From positions 1 to 37,847 of the forward strand of contig DATFXR010000177.1 in the NCBI GenBank assembly GCA_035315685.1: a stretch of 37,847 nt of DNA, written 5' to 3'. A model generated the notes under the pieces. The model searched no databases. It worked only from the letters and a program-made list of their open reading frames with translations, and was not told where the DNA came from. Origin of the DNA: QHWK01 sp035315685 (GTDB lineage Bacteria > Acidobacteriota > Vicinamibacteria > Vicinamibacterales > CAVVIG01). Shown here piece after piece: positions 26,868 to 37,154 of the stretch. The position numbers were made by a program, and so were the translations under genes. Positions within the stretch are counted from its first letter, which is position 1; every line of letters begins with the position of its first letter.

Positions 26868-29525
26868 TCATTCTTCGCGCAGCAGCATCAACGGACTCAC
26901 CGACAGCGCGCGCTGCGCGGGAATCCACGTACCGAGCAGTCCCAGGAGCGCCATCGCGACGACAACGCCTGCCAGGACGACCGGATCGCGCGGACTCGCC
27001 TGATACACGATGGCCGCGAGCACGCGGCTCGCCAGGATGCCGAGGACGAGGCCAGCTCCCGAACCAATCGCCAGCAGTTTGAGCGCACGCCCGAGCGCCG
27101 ACCGCAGAACGTGCGCGCGCTGCGCGCCGAGCGCCATGCGGATGCCCAATTCCCGCTTCCGTTTGCTCAGCGAGTACGCCGCCAATCCGAAGATCCCGGT
27201 GACGGATAGCATCGCGCCCATCGCGCCCAGCACCCCGAGCGACGCCGTCGCCATGCGCGGTCCGAACAGCGTCGCGCCGCTCTCGAGCTCGCTCTTCCAC
27301 GTTTCGATCGAGAACGGCATCGCCGGATCCAAATCGCGCAGCGTCGTCCTGATCGCCGAGGTCAATTGCCGCGGGTCGCGCGACGACCGGACGACGAGCC
27401 AGGTCGACGTCGTGGGCGACTGCTGAATGGGAAAGAACATCGCCAGCTGCGGACTTTCAGCGAAGCTCGTATACTTTCCATCTTCGACGACGCCGACCAC
27501 CTGGATGCGCGAACCGTCGCGGATCTTGTAGTAGCTGCCCACGGCGTTGGTGACGGAACCGAAGATTCTGCGTGCGAACTCCTGATTGACCACCGCGACG
27601 CGCGGCGCGTCCTTGTCGTCGTGCCACGTCGGCGCTCGTCCGGCCAGAAGCGCGGTCCCCGCTGCCTGGAAATATCCGGGCGAGATCTTGTAGGTGACGG
27701 GATTCGCTATAGCGTTGGCCGGCCTGAGGTCCGTCATCATGTCGCGGTAAATACTGATCGTGGTCGAGCCGGCCCACAACGGCGGTTGATCGATCAGGCC
27801 CACCGCCTCGGTGCCCGAAATCGTCTGCAGCGCCTCGATCATCCGCTTCTGGATGGGCGCGACCGTGCCATCCTTGTACCCGGCCATGCTGAGATCCGTG
27901 TCGACAAGCATGGCGCGATCGATCTCGAAGCCGAACGAAATGTTCTGCGACCGAAGCAGGCCGCGGACGGCGACGAGCGAGGCAGTGACCAGCACCGCAC
28001 AGATCGCGATCTGCACGACGAGCAGCAGGTCGCGGACGGCAATCCGCCGCACGACGTACCCGGTCGATCCCGCCTTCACGACCTCGTACGGGTCGGTGCG
28101 GAGCGTCTGACGCACCGGCACGGCGCCACAGACAAACCCGCTGGCGATCGTGACCAGCAGGGCGACCGCGTATACCGTGCGGTCCGGCGTCACCGGCACG
28201 TGAATCGGAAATCGGGAAAACGGTTGCCACGCGCTCAAACCGCGCAGGACGACGACGCTGGCCGAGACGCCGGCGGCGCCGCCCATCAACGCGATCAGCA
28301 CCGCTTCAGTGAACAGCTGCCGCAGAATCCGCGCGCGGCTCGCGCCGAGCGCCAGGCGCAGGGCCACTTCGCGCGAGCGATCGGCGGCGCGCGCGGCAAA
28401 CAGACTGCCGAGGTTGGCGCACGCGGCCAGCAGAATCAACGCCGCCAGCAACATCAGCCCGATCAGGAACGCCTGCACGACCGGACCAAGAAAGTCGCCA
28501 TACAATCCCGGCCGCGCCAGCGCAAACGTCATCTGGCCGTCGTCTTTCGGGTAGGTTTTTTCGAGATAGGCGCCAATCGAGCTCAGATCGGCAATCGCCT
28601 GCGCGGTCGTCACGCCGGGCTTCAGATGCCCCATCACCATGAAGATCCAGTGCGTCCCGCGCTTGTGCAAATCAGTGTTGCCCTCGAGCTGTTCCTCGTT
28701 GAGGAGCGGCACGAACAAATCGGGGTTGAAAAACATCAGCGTGCCGTGGAACCCGGGCGGGGCGACGCCGACGATCGTGTACGGATGCTTGTTCAGTCGA
28801 ACGACGCGGCCGACGACCGTCGGATCGTCCTGAAAACGCGTGTGCCAGTAGGCATGGCCCAGCACGATGTAGGGCACGCTGTTGGGACCGTGCTCGTCGG
28901 ACGCATGAAAAAGGCGGCCCAGGTGCGGCTGAATCCTGAGCGCGTCGAAGTAGTTCCCGGTGACCGACTGCGCCCAGGCGCGCGTCGGATTGTCGCCGGT
29001 GTCGAGACCGACCTGCGCGAAGCTGAACGCCGCGAGATCGTCGAAGGTGCGGTTGCGATCGCGAAGGTCGACGTAATCCGGATAGGACTGCGCGCCCGCT
29101 TTGTCCGGCCCGCGCTCGATTTGATAGAGGCTGTCCGCGTCGGGGACATCGAGGGGCCGCAGGATGAAGGCGTTCAGGACGCTGAACACCACCGCATTCG
29201 CGCCAATGCCCAGGGCCAGCGTCGTCGCCGCGGTGAACGTGAATCCGGGCGACTTGCGCAAGAGGCGAACGGTGAACCGCAGATCCTGGACGAGCGTGTC
29301 GATGAAGGCGATGCCGATCGCCTCGCGGCATTCCTCCTTGAATCGCTGATGGCCGCCGAATTCGAGGCGAGCGCGGCGTTCGGCGGCCGCGCGATCGATG
29401 CCCGATCGCTCGAGATCGTCGGCGCGGTGCTGGATATGGGAGCGCAGCTCCTCGTCCATCTCGTCCTCCACGCGCGAACGATGGAACAGAGCGGCGGCCG
29501 AACGAGCGAGTGCGCGCAGCGTCAT
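26868..29525 (-). CDS. ADOP-type ABC permease (MacB_PCD/FtsX duplicated)
   Basis: Predicted 885 residues. The N-terminal cytoplasmic module (EDEMDEELRSHIQHRADDLERSG, RRARLEFGG) is the signature of the acidobacterial duplicated orphan permease family. Two MacB_PCD/FtsX units follow: helix KSPGFTFTAATTLALGIGANA, a large periplasmic part, three helices, then a second unit beginning VRDLLLVVQIAICAVLVTAS and ending with helices and PLMLLREE. About eight membrane helices in total. No ATPase gene is nearby, as is usual for this family, so its partner and cargo are unknown. ATG 29525 makes an ATGA overlap with the PadR stop, hence translational coupling and shared control from the promoter at 29886-29914. 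Confidence 0.94.
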   Translation of the reverse strand: MTLRALARSAAALFHRSRVEDEMDEELRSHIQHRADDLERSGIDRAAAERRARLEFGGHQRFKEECREAIGIAFIDTLVQDLRFTVRLLRKSPGFTFTAATTLALGIGANAVVFSVLNAFILRPLDVPDADSLYQIERGPDKAGAQSYPDYVDLRDRNRTFDDLAAFSFAQVGLDTGDNPTRAWAQSVTGNYFDALRIQPHLGRLFHASDEHGPNSVPYIVLGHAYWHTRFQDDPTVVGRVVRLNKHPYTIVGVAPPGFHGTLMFFNPDLFVPLLNEEQLEGNTDLHKRGTHWIFMVMGHLKPGVTTAQAIADLSSIGAYLEKTYPKDDGQMTFALARPGLYGDFLGPVVQAFLIGLMLLAALILLAACANLGSLFAARAADRSREVALRLALGASRARILRQLFTEAVLIALMGGAAGVSASVVVLRGLSAWQPFSRFPIHVPVTPDRTVYAVALLVTIASGFVCGAVPVRQTLRTDPYEVVKAGSTGYVVRRIAVRDLLLVVQIAICAVLVTASLVAVRGLLRSQNISFGFEIDRAMLVDTDLSMAGYKDGTVAPIQKRMIEALQTISGTEAVGLIDQPPLWAGSTTISIYRDMMTDLRPANAIANPVTYKISPGYFQAAGTALLAGRAPTWHDDKDAPRVAVVNQEFARRIFGSVTNAVGSYYKIRDGSRIQVVGVVEDGKYTSFAESPQLAMFFPIQQSPTTSTWLVVRSSRDPRQLTSAIRTTLRDLDPAMPFSIETWKSELESGATLFGPRMATASLGVLGAMGAMLSVTGIFGLAAYSLSKRKRELGIRMALGAQRAHVLRSALGRALKLLAIGSGAGLVLGILASRVLAAIVYQASPRDPVVLAGVVVAMALLGLLGTWIPAQRALSVSPLMLLREE

Positions 29526-29863
29526 ACTTCCTCCGGATTGGCGGCGAGCGCCGACCCCATGGCCGCGGCGAGCCGTTTCCAGCCGGCCGTTTCTTCGCGC
29601 AGCCGCCGGCGTCCCGCCGGCGTGAGCCCGTAAAACTTGGCGCGGCGATTGTTGTCTGAGGTCCCCCAGCTCGCTTTCAACAGGCCTTGGCGCACGAGGC
29701 GGAAGAGCGCCGGATAGAGCGCCCCCTGCTCCACGAGGAGCGCGCGTCCGGAGATCTGCTCGATGCGCAGCAGGACTCCGTAGCCATGAAGAGGGCCGAG
29801 CGAGACGGCCTTGAGGATCAGAAGATCGAGCGTTCCCGGAAGCAGCTGCGCCTGGCCGGACAT
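29522..29863 (-). CDS. PadR-family transcriptional regulator
   Basis: Predicted 113 residues. A winged helix of PadR type: LLPGTLDLLILKAVSLGPLHG, GRALLVEQGALYPALFRLVRQG, then RRAKFYGLTPAGRRRL and a short C-terminal helix. ATG 29863 has AGGAG (29869-29873) five bases upstream; GTG 29869 would overlap that site. In ADOP operons the PadR protein usually represses its own operon. The promoter just upstream contains several AGGAG/CTCCT half-sites in both orientations, fitting autorepression. Confidence 0.95.
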   Translation of the reverse strand: MSGQAQLLPGTLDLLILKAVSLGPLHGYGVLLRIEQISGRALLVEQGALYPALFRLVRQGLLKASWGTSDNNRRAKFYGLTPAGRRRLREETAGWKRLAAAMGSALAANPEEV

Positions 29864-29865
29864 GC

Positions 29866-29907
29866 ACACTCCTAAGAAGCTCAGGAGTGTAGGAGCGCTC
29901 TCCTAAG
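29866..29907 (-). promoter_or_regulatory. Putative PadR operator: four CTCCT/AGGAG half-sites
   Basis: Half-sites occur at 29869-29873, 29883-29887, 29891-29895 and 29900-29904. They form a perfect inverted repeat ACACTCCT-N9-AGGAGTGT (29866-29890) and TAGGAG-CGCT-CTCCTA (29890-29905), with CTCCTAAG directly repeated at 29869 and 29900. They cover the ribosome site, the -10 and the promoter spacer. Confidence 0.6.
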
Positions 29908-29914
29908 CTGTCAA
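29886..29914 (-). promoter_or_regulatory. Sigma-70-type promoter of the padR-ADOP operon
   Basis: On the minus strand TTGACA (29914-29909), a 17-base spacer and TACACT (29891-29886). The -35 is a perfect match and the -10 matches four of six bases. Transcription should start near 29879, giving a leader of about 16 bases that includes the AGGAG ribosome site. Confidence 0.75.
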
Positions 29915-30318
29915 GGAGAGTGGACGAATAAAGGGGTCGCGGGGTTCTAGCCGGACACTACCGCCGCCGCCGGGGCGTCGATCACGCGGAAAACCTGGCG
30001 GTATTTTCGACACGCGAGAGGCGAGCGCCGGAAGTTTGATGAAGAGCAGGAAGGTGGTGGAGCGGGCTACGGGGATCGAACCCGATTAACGATGTTTTTG
30101 CAAATCGGTGATGGCGCGCGACTTCTGGCGAGAAGGTTTTGATCCTCAAGCAGTTACTGATCTTTGGATGGTCTACTGGCGTCCTCGCGAGTTCGCAAGA
30201 ATCAACCGCAGTTTTGGAGATATTTTGGACACGGCGACTTGATCGGGAACGACCTGGCCCGATCCAGACGATGTTGGCGCATGTTCGACATCGTGAGCGT
30301 ACAATGAACTGAGGACCA
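29915..30318 (+). other. Gap upstream of the toxin-antitoxin pair
   Basis: No protein gene is recognised in about 400 bases. It contains the tRNA 3'-end remnant at 30058-30085 and, just before the DUF433 start, a TACAAT hexamer at 30300-30305 that could be a -10 element, though no good -35 is at the right distance. Confidence 0.5.
30058..30085 (-). pseudogene. tRNA 3'-end remnant (acceptor + T arm)
   Basis: Read on the minus strand: a T-stem with the TTCGATC loop (30080-30074), the acceptor 3' half AGCCCGC (30068-30062), discriminator T and encoded CCA (30060-30058). The TTCRANY pattern and the T-CCA end are tRNA-specific; a U discriminator occurs in Gly and Cys tRNAs. Just upstream, TTGCAAA (30104-30098) resembles a Cys anticodon loop, but its stem does not pair and no matching 5' acceptor strand (GCGGGCT) exists. 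It is a fragment, as left at the ends of integrated elements. Confidence 0.5.
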
Positions 30319-30534
30319 ATGGCTGTTGTTCACAGCGATCCGGACATACTTGGTGGCACTCCAGTGTTCGAGGGCACACGGGTCCCGTTCCGAAACCTGA
30401 TCGATTACCTGGAGCGCGGCTACAGCGTGGAAGAATTTCTGGACGCGTTTCCGTCCGTAAGCCGGGAACAGGTCGTTGCGTCGCTCGAGGCGGCGCACGA
30501 AGCCTTAAGCGTACGTGCGCGTTCTGCTCGATGA
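30319..30534 (+). CDS. DUF433-family antitoxin (VapB45-like)
   Basis: Predicted 71 residues, complete for the family. IHSDPDIxGGTPVFxGTRVPF is the hallmark, seen here as HSDPDILGGTPVFEGTRVPF, followed by the helical YLERGYSVEEFLDAFPSVSREQV. It forms a DNA-binding antitoxin that pairs with PIN-like toxins. ATG 30319 has GAGG four bases upstream. Its 3' end overlaps the toxin start by 20 bases, so the two are translated together. Confidence 0.9.
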   Translation: MAVVHSDPDILGGTPVFEGTRVPFRNLIDYLERGYSVEEFLDAFPSVSREQVVASLEAAHEALSVRARSAR

Positions 30535-30844
30535 GCAGTTGCCGCGGCAGCTTGTACCGCATTTACTGCCGCACGACGTCCGAACGGTTCAGCAGGAACG
30601 TTGGGCCGGCCTGAAGAACGGCGAACTCCTCAAACGAGCGAAGGCCGCCGGCTTCGAGGCGCTACTCACGGCGGATCAGAGTTTGGAGTTTCAGCAAAAC
30701 CTCGTGAACTCTGGCCTGTCCGTCGTTGTGATCATCGCGGTTACCAACGCGCTCGAAGATCTGATTCCCGTTGTTCCAATGGTGTTAGCGGCGCTGAGCG
30801 AAGCGGTCGCTGGCCGTGTCGTGAGAGTCGGCGTCGACAGATAA
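30515..30844 (+). CDS. DUF5615 PIN-like toxin
   Basis: Predicted 109 residues. The start RVLLDEQLPRQL carries the first acidic pair of the Mut7-C/PIN-like fold, and ALLTADQSLEFQQN carries the second conserved Asp. Known relatives are thought to be RNases of type II toxin-antitoxin modules, mostly partnered with DUF433 as here. GTG 30515 overlaps the antitoxin by 20 bases. Both genes look intact; the tRNA remnant 250 bases upstream hints that they arrived with a mobile segment. Confidence 0.88.
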   Translation: MRVLLDEQLPRQLVPHLLPHDVRTVQQERWAGLKNGELLKRAKAAGFEALLTADQSLEFQQNLVNSGLSVVVIIAVTNALEDLIPVVPMVLAALSEAVAGRVVRVGVDR

Positions 30845-31108
30845 GGGATCCGACTACAAAGACCTCGATCTCTGTCCCCTTAGAGCGGTTCCAACAAAAC
30901 TCCGGTACGGCACATGCGCGACTGAATGCCCGATTCATCGGAGGTCGGCGCGAGGCGCGTGAATTTCCCAAAACACCAGATCAGATACGAGTCCTCAGAG
31001 GGATCGGTCAACCGGGGCGCCCAGAGCATAACCGGCTGAACGGCCTCCGGTGCCGCGATCCTTCCGCGCGACAGGGGACGATCGCCGGCTTCGAGGCTTC
31101 GAATCGGC

Positions 31109-34100
31109 TTAGTCGTCCGGATTCCTGGCGATGCTCCTGCTGAACAACCAGGAGCGGCCTCGCGCCCGTGGGGTCGCGTACGCCGTACGAGCTGGAATCG
31201 TCAGCTCCACTTCGGTGCCGCTTCCCGGCTTGCTCCACACCTCGAGATGACCGCCGATGAGCCCGGCGCGCTCCCGCATGCCTGGCACGCCGAAGTGTCC
31301 GGGTGGGTGTTCATCAAGCGCCGTTTGGTCAAAGCCCTTCCCGTCGTCCCGCACGCGAACCTGCAGCTGTCGGGCCTCGCACCGGATTGCCACTTCGATC
31401 CTGCGAGCGCCGGCGTGGCGAAACACATTGCGGAGCGCCTCGCCGCCAATCCGGTAGATTTCGTCTCGCATGATCGGATGGACATTCCGCGACGTGCCTT
31501 CGACGGCGACATTGACGACTGTCGGACTCCCGCGCGGATTAGGAACTTGAGCGGCCGCGAGGTCGTCGCCGAGCGTGCTCAGGGCCTCAGCCAGGTCGTT
31601 TGTGACCACGGTGGACGCACGCAGGTTCTGAACCGCGTCCCGTCCCTCGGTGATCGCTTGCGCACCCTGATCGATCGCTTTGTCGAGATTCCGTTTCGCG
31701 TCGGCACACGCGGGCAACATGTTGGACACCGCCTGAAGGCTGAACAACAGTCCGTGGAAGCTTTGCAGCAGCGTGTCGTGGAGCTCGCGCGCGATGCGTG
31801 TGCGCTCGTTGACGCGCTCTTGGAGGCGTGCATCGAACGCCGCCGCCACTTGCCGCACACGATACTGATACGCTGCCCAGAGCAGCGCCAGCGCGCCAAC
31901 GACGACGGCGCTTCGGAACCACGTCGTCTGGTAGTACGCCGGCGCGATCGAGAAGTCGAGCGACGCGCCGGCTTCGTTCCACACGCCGCTGTTGTTGCTC
32001 GCCATCACGCGGAAGCGGTACGGGCCGGGACCCAGGTCGGTGTAGAACGCCTGGCGGCGCGTGCCGACGTCCTGCCAGCCGGAATCGTGTCCTTCGAGCC
32101 AGACGCGGAACTGGTTCCTCTCCGGCGCGGCCAGGCTCAGCGCGGTGTAGTCGATCTGGAGATCGCGAACGAGCGCCGGCAGGCGGCGGCCGGCAGTCGC
32201 CTCGTAGGTCTTGCGGTCCGCGGTGATCTGCTCGATGTGCACCGGCGGTGGCAGCGTGTTCACGCGCAGGTGAGGCGGATCGATGACGCTGACTCCGTCG
32301 ACTGCCGAGAACCAGATGCGTCCATCGGGTGCCTTGCTGACTTGCGGCAGGTATGCAGCTGCCGGTCGACCGAGAAGCCGGACACCATCGGCGCTGCCAA
32401 ACGCTGTGAACAGGACAGGTTTCGGTGACCCCTTACCCCTCGCTCCGCGCCGCCCACGCCTGCATCTCGGCATCCGGCACGCGAAGCAGCCCGCATGGCA
32501 TGAACAGCCACACAGACCCAGCGTTGTCCGGCATCGACCAGAGGACGTGGTCGCACGGCAGCCCGCTCCGCGAGTCGAGTGTGACGACACGACCATTCCT
32601 GATCCGGCTCAGGCCCCCTTCGGTTGCGGCCCAGATCGTCCCGTCGGGGTCAGCCCGGAGGTGATTCATACTTCCGCGTCCGAAACCGTCGGCCACCGAG
32701 TACCGCGCTGCAGTCCGACCGTCGTCGAGGTAGGCGATGCCCCCACCTTCGAGCCCCAGCCACATGCCCCCGCGTTCCGGATCGACCGCCGCCACAAAGC
32801 TTCGATTCGTGACTCCCAACGCAGACCATAGGAAGGTTTCTTTCGTGACGTTCGGACCTATGCGTGTAAGGTGCTCGGTAGTCGAGATCCAGACGTCGCC
32901 GCGGGTGCCGTCGATGATCCCTTTGACGAACGTGCCGGGTCCGAAGCCGCTGAGCACGGGCACGAACCGATCGCTGTCGAGATATCCGACGGCGCGGCGA
33001 TCCGAGACCCAGATGCGGCCTTTCGCGTCCTGGAAGAGCGCGTGGCCCCGCTCGGGAAACCCGCTGGCCACAACCTCGCGCACACCGGGCTGTGTCGGCC
33101 GGTGTTGCTCGCGGTACACCGTCAAGTGCCCTTGCTGCCAACGATTCAAGCCGTCCAGCGTCGCGACCCAGAGAGCGCCGTCTGTCGCCGCGAGTATCGA
33201 GGTGACCGCGTCGTTCGAGAAGGTCTGCGAGGCCGCATATGTCGGCACGGCGGCGTCACGGAATCGATCCAGGCCGTCCGCCGTCCGAACCCAGACGCTG
33301 CCCTCGCGATCCTCGAAGATTTCGCCGACCCTATCACTTGACAGACCATCGGCCCCGGTGAAGACATCCGTTCGCCCGTCGTGGAAGTGCACCAGGCCGC
33401 GACCATATGTCGCCATCCAGAGCCCGCCGTCACGATCACGGAGCAACACCTGGGCTGGCAGCGGCCTGACCCCGGGCGGCGACGGATACGCGAGTTCCGT
33501 CCGGCCATCGACAAAACGCGCGACGCCATCTGCCACGCCGACGAGCAGGACGCCGTTCTCCTCGGCCAGACCTGTGTAGCCGTTCAACTGTTGGCGGGAG
33601 CGCGAACAGCCGCGGCGGCCCCGGCTTCCATCGCGCGATCCCTTCTAGCGATCCGGCCCAGACGTTTCCCTTCGAATCCGAAAACAGGCCTAGTACGGCG
33701 CGACCGAGAGATCCGCCGCCGTCGGAGCATTCGAGGCCGCCCGTCCGAACGAGACAGAGCCGCATGGGCGGCGGGAACAGCGACCCGACCCAGATGCGTC
33801 CCTCGCGATCCTCGATGAACGGCCCCACTGACGTATCACTCGGTCCTGGAACGCCGGTGAGTTCGCCGTCCTTCAATCGCGTGATCCCCGAGCCCGTGTC
33901 TATCCACAACGTCCCGTCCCGCGCGCCGCGCAAACCCCGCACTCGTGTGAGCCCGCCAACGCCGGCGACGCGCGGCTGCCACCGAACGGTCTTGACGCCG
34001 TCGAACCGGAACAGGCCGTCGTCAGTTCCGATCCACAAATAGCCGTCCGGCGTCTGCGCGATCGCGTTAATGATGCCGGTGACGAAGCCGTCGCGGACCT

Positions 34101-34206
34101 TCCACGAGGTGTGCGCGTACTGCCTGATGTCGAGGGAAGGGTTGAGGGCCCACGCGCGCGACCCCAGCGCGAGGACGAGGCACACGGCAACGTGAAACCG
34201 GATCAA
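31109..34206 (-). pseudogene. Propeller sensor histidine kinase 4, two frameshifts
   Basis: Three abutting frames together encode the whole kinase. The first (TTG 34206 to about 33595) has a signal peptide and ALNPSLDIRQYAHTSW; the second (about 33595 to 32433) has most propeller repeats; the third (about 32436 to 31109) has Y_Y_Y, a membrane helix, HisKA_3 (RELHDTLLQ) and HATPase_c (GHFGVPGMRER). Each break behaves like one extra base: after FALP in a GGCGGG context, and at the GAGGGG/TAAGGGG junction, where an early TAA results. Removing one base at each gives 1031 residues, the same length as kinase 1. The TTG start overlaps the receptor stop (TTGA). All active-site motifs survive, so the damage is recent or is a sequencing error at G/C runs. 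No response regulator follows it. Confidence 0.88.
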
Positions 34207-37150
34207 AAGAGGAAGCGTGCCGACAATTGTAGTGCTCGCGGGAACTGGCGCGTGACGCCGACACCGTAAAACGGGCTGTACAGCTGGTTCGTGCCGTTCT
34301 GCACTCCCTGGTCCGCATCGTGGTTCGTGATGTTGAACACATCGGCGGCGGTTTCCAATCGACCGCGCGGCAGGCCGAACGTCCGGCCGACGCGCAGGTT
34401 CCACATCTGCATCGCCTTCAACTGAAACTGACCGTCCGCGCGCGTCGCGTACGCGAAACGAATCGGCGTGGCGAGAGGGTTGGAGACGACGCGCCCGTTG
34501 GTGAGCGCGACCGTCGGCGGTCCAAATGCGGGATCCGGCGCCGGCAACTGCATCAGGATCGGACCGGTCCAGGGGCCGCTCTGAAATGTGTACGTCGTCG
34601 CCACCTGCACGTCCCACGGTAGTTCGTACGTCACGCCGGCGTGCACAACGTGCGTGGCCCACGTGCCGGGGAAGAACTGCGAATAGCTGTTGCCGTCCGC
34701 GCACGACGCGGTGCAGCCGTACACGTAGCCGATCCCGTTCTCGCTTGTGAACGCGTTCGGCTGGATGAACGCCGCCGGATCGTTGGGCTGCCAGGTGCCC
34801 GCTAAGTGATCCCACTGCCGCGTGTAGCTGCCGATCAGTTGCAGTCGATTCGTCCGCGTCGACGCGTCGAGCTGCAGGGCGCTCATCACCGGCCAATTCC
34901 ACGTGTTCTCCGTCAGCGAGTAGATCTGATTCTGTGCCGGATCCTTGTAGCCGATAAACAGGTTGCCGTTGTAGATCCCGTTGGTTTCGACCGCTGCCGG
35001 CCGATTGCGGTACTCGCGACGAATCGCGCTGATCTCGACCACCGTCTGCCGCGGGAGTTCCCGCTGGTAGGCAACGATCAGCTCGTTCATGCTCGGCTGA
35101 TGGTAGTGGTCCAGATCGATGACGATGTTGGTGGACCGCGTCGTCGCCGGCGGCGTGACGAACGACACGGGGAACGATCCGTCGAGCTTCGGATCGTATA
35201 GGTCGACGAACCCCGAACGGTTCGTGCCAGCGGTCGTTTCGTTCAGAGACAGGTTGTCGAACACGCGTCCCCAGCTCGCGCGTAGGACGTTCTTCGCATC
35301 GGCGGTCAGCGCGTAGTTGACGCCGATCCGCGGTCCGACCTCCGTGCTCTGCTGGGTGACGACGTTGAAAATCTGGTCGGTTCGCTTCACAAAATCCACG
35401 CGCAGGCCGGGCGTGATCGTCAGCCGGGTGGACGGGCGCCACCCGTCCTGCACGTACACCGCTCGGTCATGAGAGTCGACATTCAGCGACGTCAACTGTG
35501 CGACCGAGAAAATCTGCTGGTGGAACGGCACGTAGCCGCCGGCCGGATTCTGCGGATCCCGGAGCACGTCGTCGACCAGCTGGCGGCCGTTGTTGTTGTA
35601 CTGGGTGTCCTGCTGGTTGTGGCGCTGCTGCAGATACATACCGGCCCCGAATTCGTGCGATCCGGCCCAGCCGCTCTTGTAGTACGTCGCATCGGCCGTC
35701 GTCGTCCACATGTGCACCGGGTAGTTCGTACCGCCGAACGGGGACGCGGTCACCACGCCGAGCAGGCCGACGCCGACGAGGCGTCCACCCGATGATTGCG
35801 TCGACTGGTACACATTCACGCCGCTCAGATCGGTCTGCAAATTCTTCGTCTTCTGGCCCTTGCCGTTGTAGCCGACGGAGATGCGCGTCAGCAGCGCATC
35901 GCTCCACGTCGACGTCCAGCGCGCATAGCCGCCGGGTCCGCCGACGAGGGTGTTGCGGAACAGCCCCGCCTCGTTCGACTGGACGCCGCCGAGCGTCGTC
36001 GCGTCGCGGCTGTACGAGCCCATCACTTGTTGCCGCCTCGACGTTTGCCACGTGCCCTTGACGAAGGCAATCTGGTTGTCCCAGTCGTTGTCGAGCGGCG
36101 TGTAGCCGGGCTGCAGCGCGCGCAGGTACGACGTCTGTTGCGCCGACTGCGGGTTCCCGGTCGCGTTGCGCGCGATGCGCGAGCTGGCAAAGAACCACGC
36201 CTCACCGCGGGCAATCGGCCCGCCCAGCGCGAAGTCGCCCTGGTGTGTCGCCACCGTCAGGCTCTGCCCCCCGGGCGTGTTGTCGGCGTTCCAGTCTTTC
36301 GGCTCGTACTGGAATCCGGCCGCGCCGCTGAAGCGATCGGTCCCCGACTGCGTCGCCGCCGTCAGCACCGCGCCCAGGCCGAGCGGCGTCGACGCGTCGA
36401 CGCCACCGGTCTTCACCTGGATGTCGCTGAACGCGTCGCGGCCGTACTGCGAGTAGATCGTCGACCCTTGCAGCACGGACGTCGCGTCGGCGCCGTCGAT
36501 CAGGGCGACGCCGGAGGGATGCCACGTCCCGAACAGCGTGTAGGCTTGATACCGCGCCTGGCTCGTCGTGACGCCGGGCACGAGCAGCAGCGCGTCGGCC
36601 CACGTGCGGAGCGCGGACAGCGGGAGGGCGCGCTGGAGATCGCCGCTGATGTTGATCCCTTCGGCCGCGGTCTTCGATTCGAGCAACGGGCTGTCGCCGC
36701 GAACGTCGACGGTCTCGCTGACCTCGCCGACCGTCGTCGCCAGGTCGAGCGTCAGGTTCAGGCCTTCGCGGACGACGACGCCCTCGCGAACGAGTTTCGC
36801 GAATCCGGACAGTTCGCCCGTGACTGCGTAGTCACCCGGCGGAAGGTCGAGGATCCGGTATGACCCATCGGCAGACGTCATCACCCTTCGAGTGACCGCC
36901 GACGGCGCGGCGGCGACGAGAGCAACACCCGGGAGCGCAGCGCCCTGTTCGTCGGTCACGACGCCACTAATGGATCCGCCGAGGACCGACTCGCGGCCGC
37001 CGGTCTTTCGAGGATGCCGATGACAGCCAGGACAACCGCTATCAGAAGAGAAGCTCTACCACACCGTCGAATCGCACTCTTAACAGCGTGGCGACATGGA
37101 TCGAGGCCGTTCGGGACGCGCCCTCTTGGAACAACTAGCCACATACTCAC
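34203..37150 (-). CDS. TonB-dependent receptor 3 (Oar-like), frameshift at the signal-peptide boundary
   Basis: The mature frame (from about 36995) has a carboxypeptidase-regulatory domain (GGSISGVVTDEQGAALPGV, DGSYRILDLPPGDY), a plug (ALLLVPGVTTS, ALIDGADATSVLQ) and a beta-barrel ending LQLSARFLF. Its own frame offers only a GTG at 36959, inside the domain and without a signal peptide. The signal peptide lies upstream in another frame: GTG 37150 with GAGG seven bases before it, a basic segment, then ASLLIAVVLAVIGIL and RPAAA. Restoring one base, such as a C in GCG-(C)AG-TCG near 36995, joins them as AAAQSVLGG and gives 982 residues. It pairs with kinase 4 by a 4-base overlap and is a paralogue of the receptor at the left edge. 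The substrate is unknown. Confidence 0.88.
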
Positions 37151-37154
37151 GACG

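Noticed and set aside
27366..29633. A 755-codon open frame on the plus strand
   Set aside because: It lies opposite the ADOP permease, has low-complexity Arg/Asp/His-rich composition and no domain; a composition artefact.
30058..30133. A complete tRNA-Cys gene on the minus strand
   Set aside because: The anticodon-loop-like TTGCAAA is present, but its stem does not pair, no D arm is visible and the 5' acceptor strand is absent.
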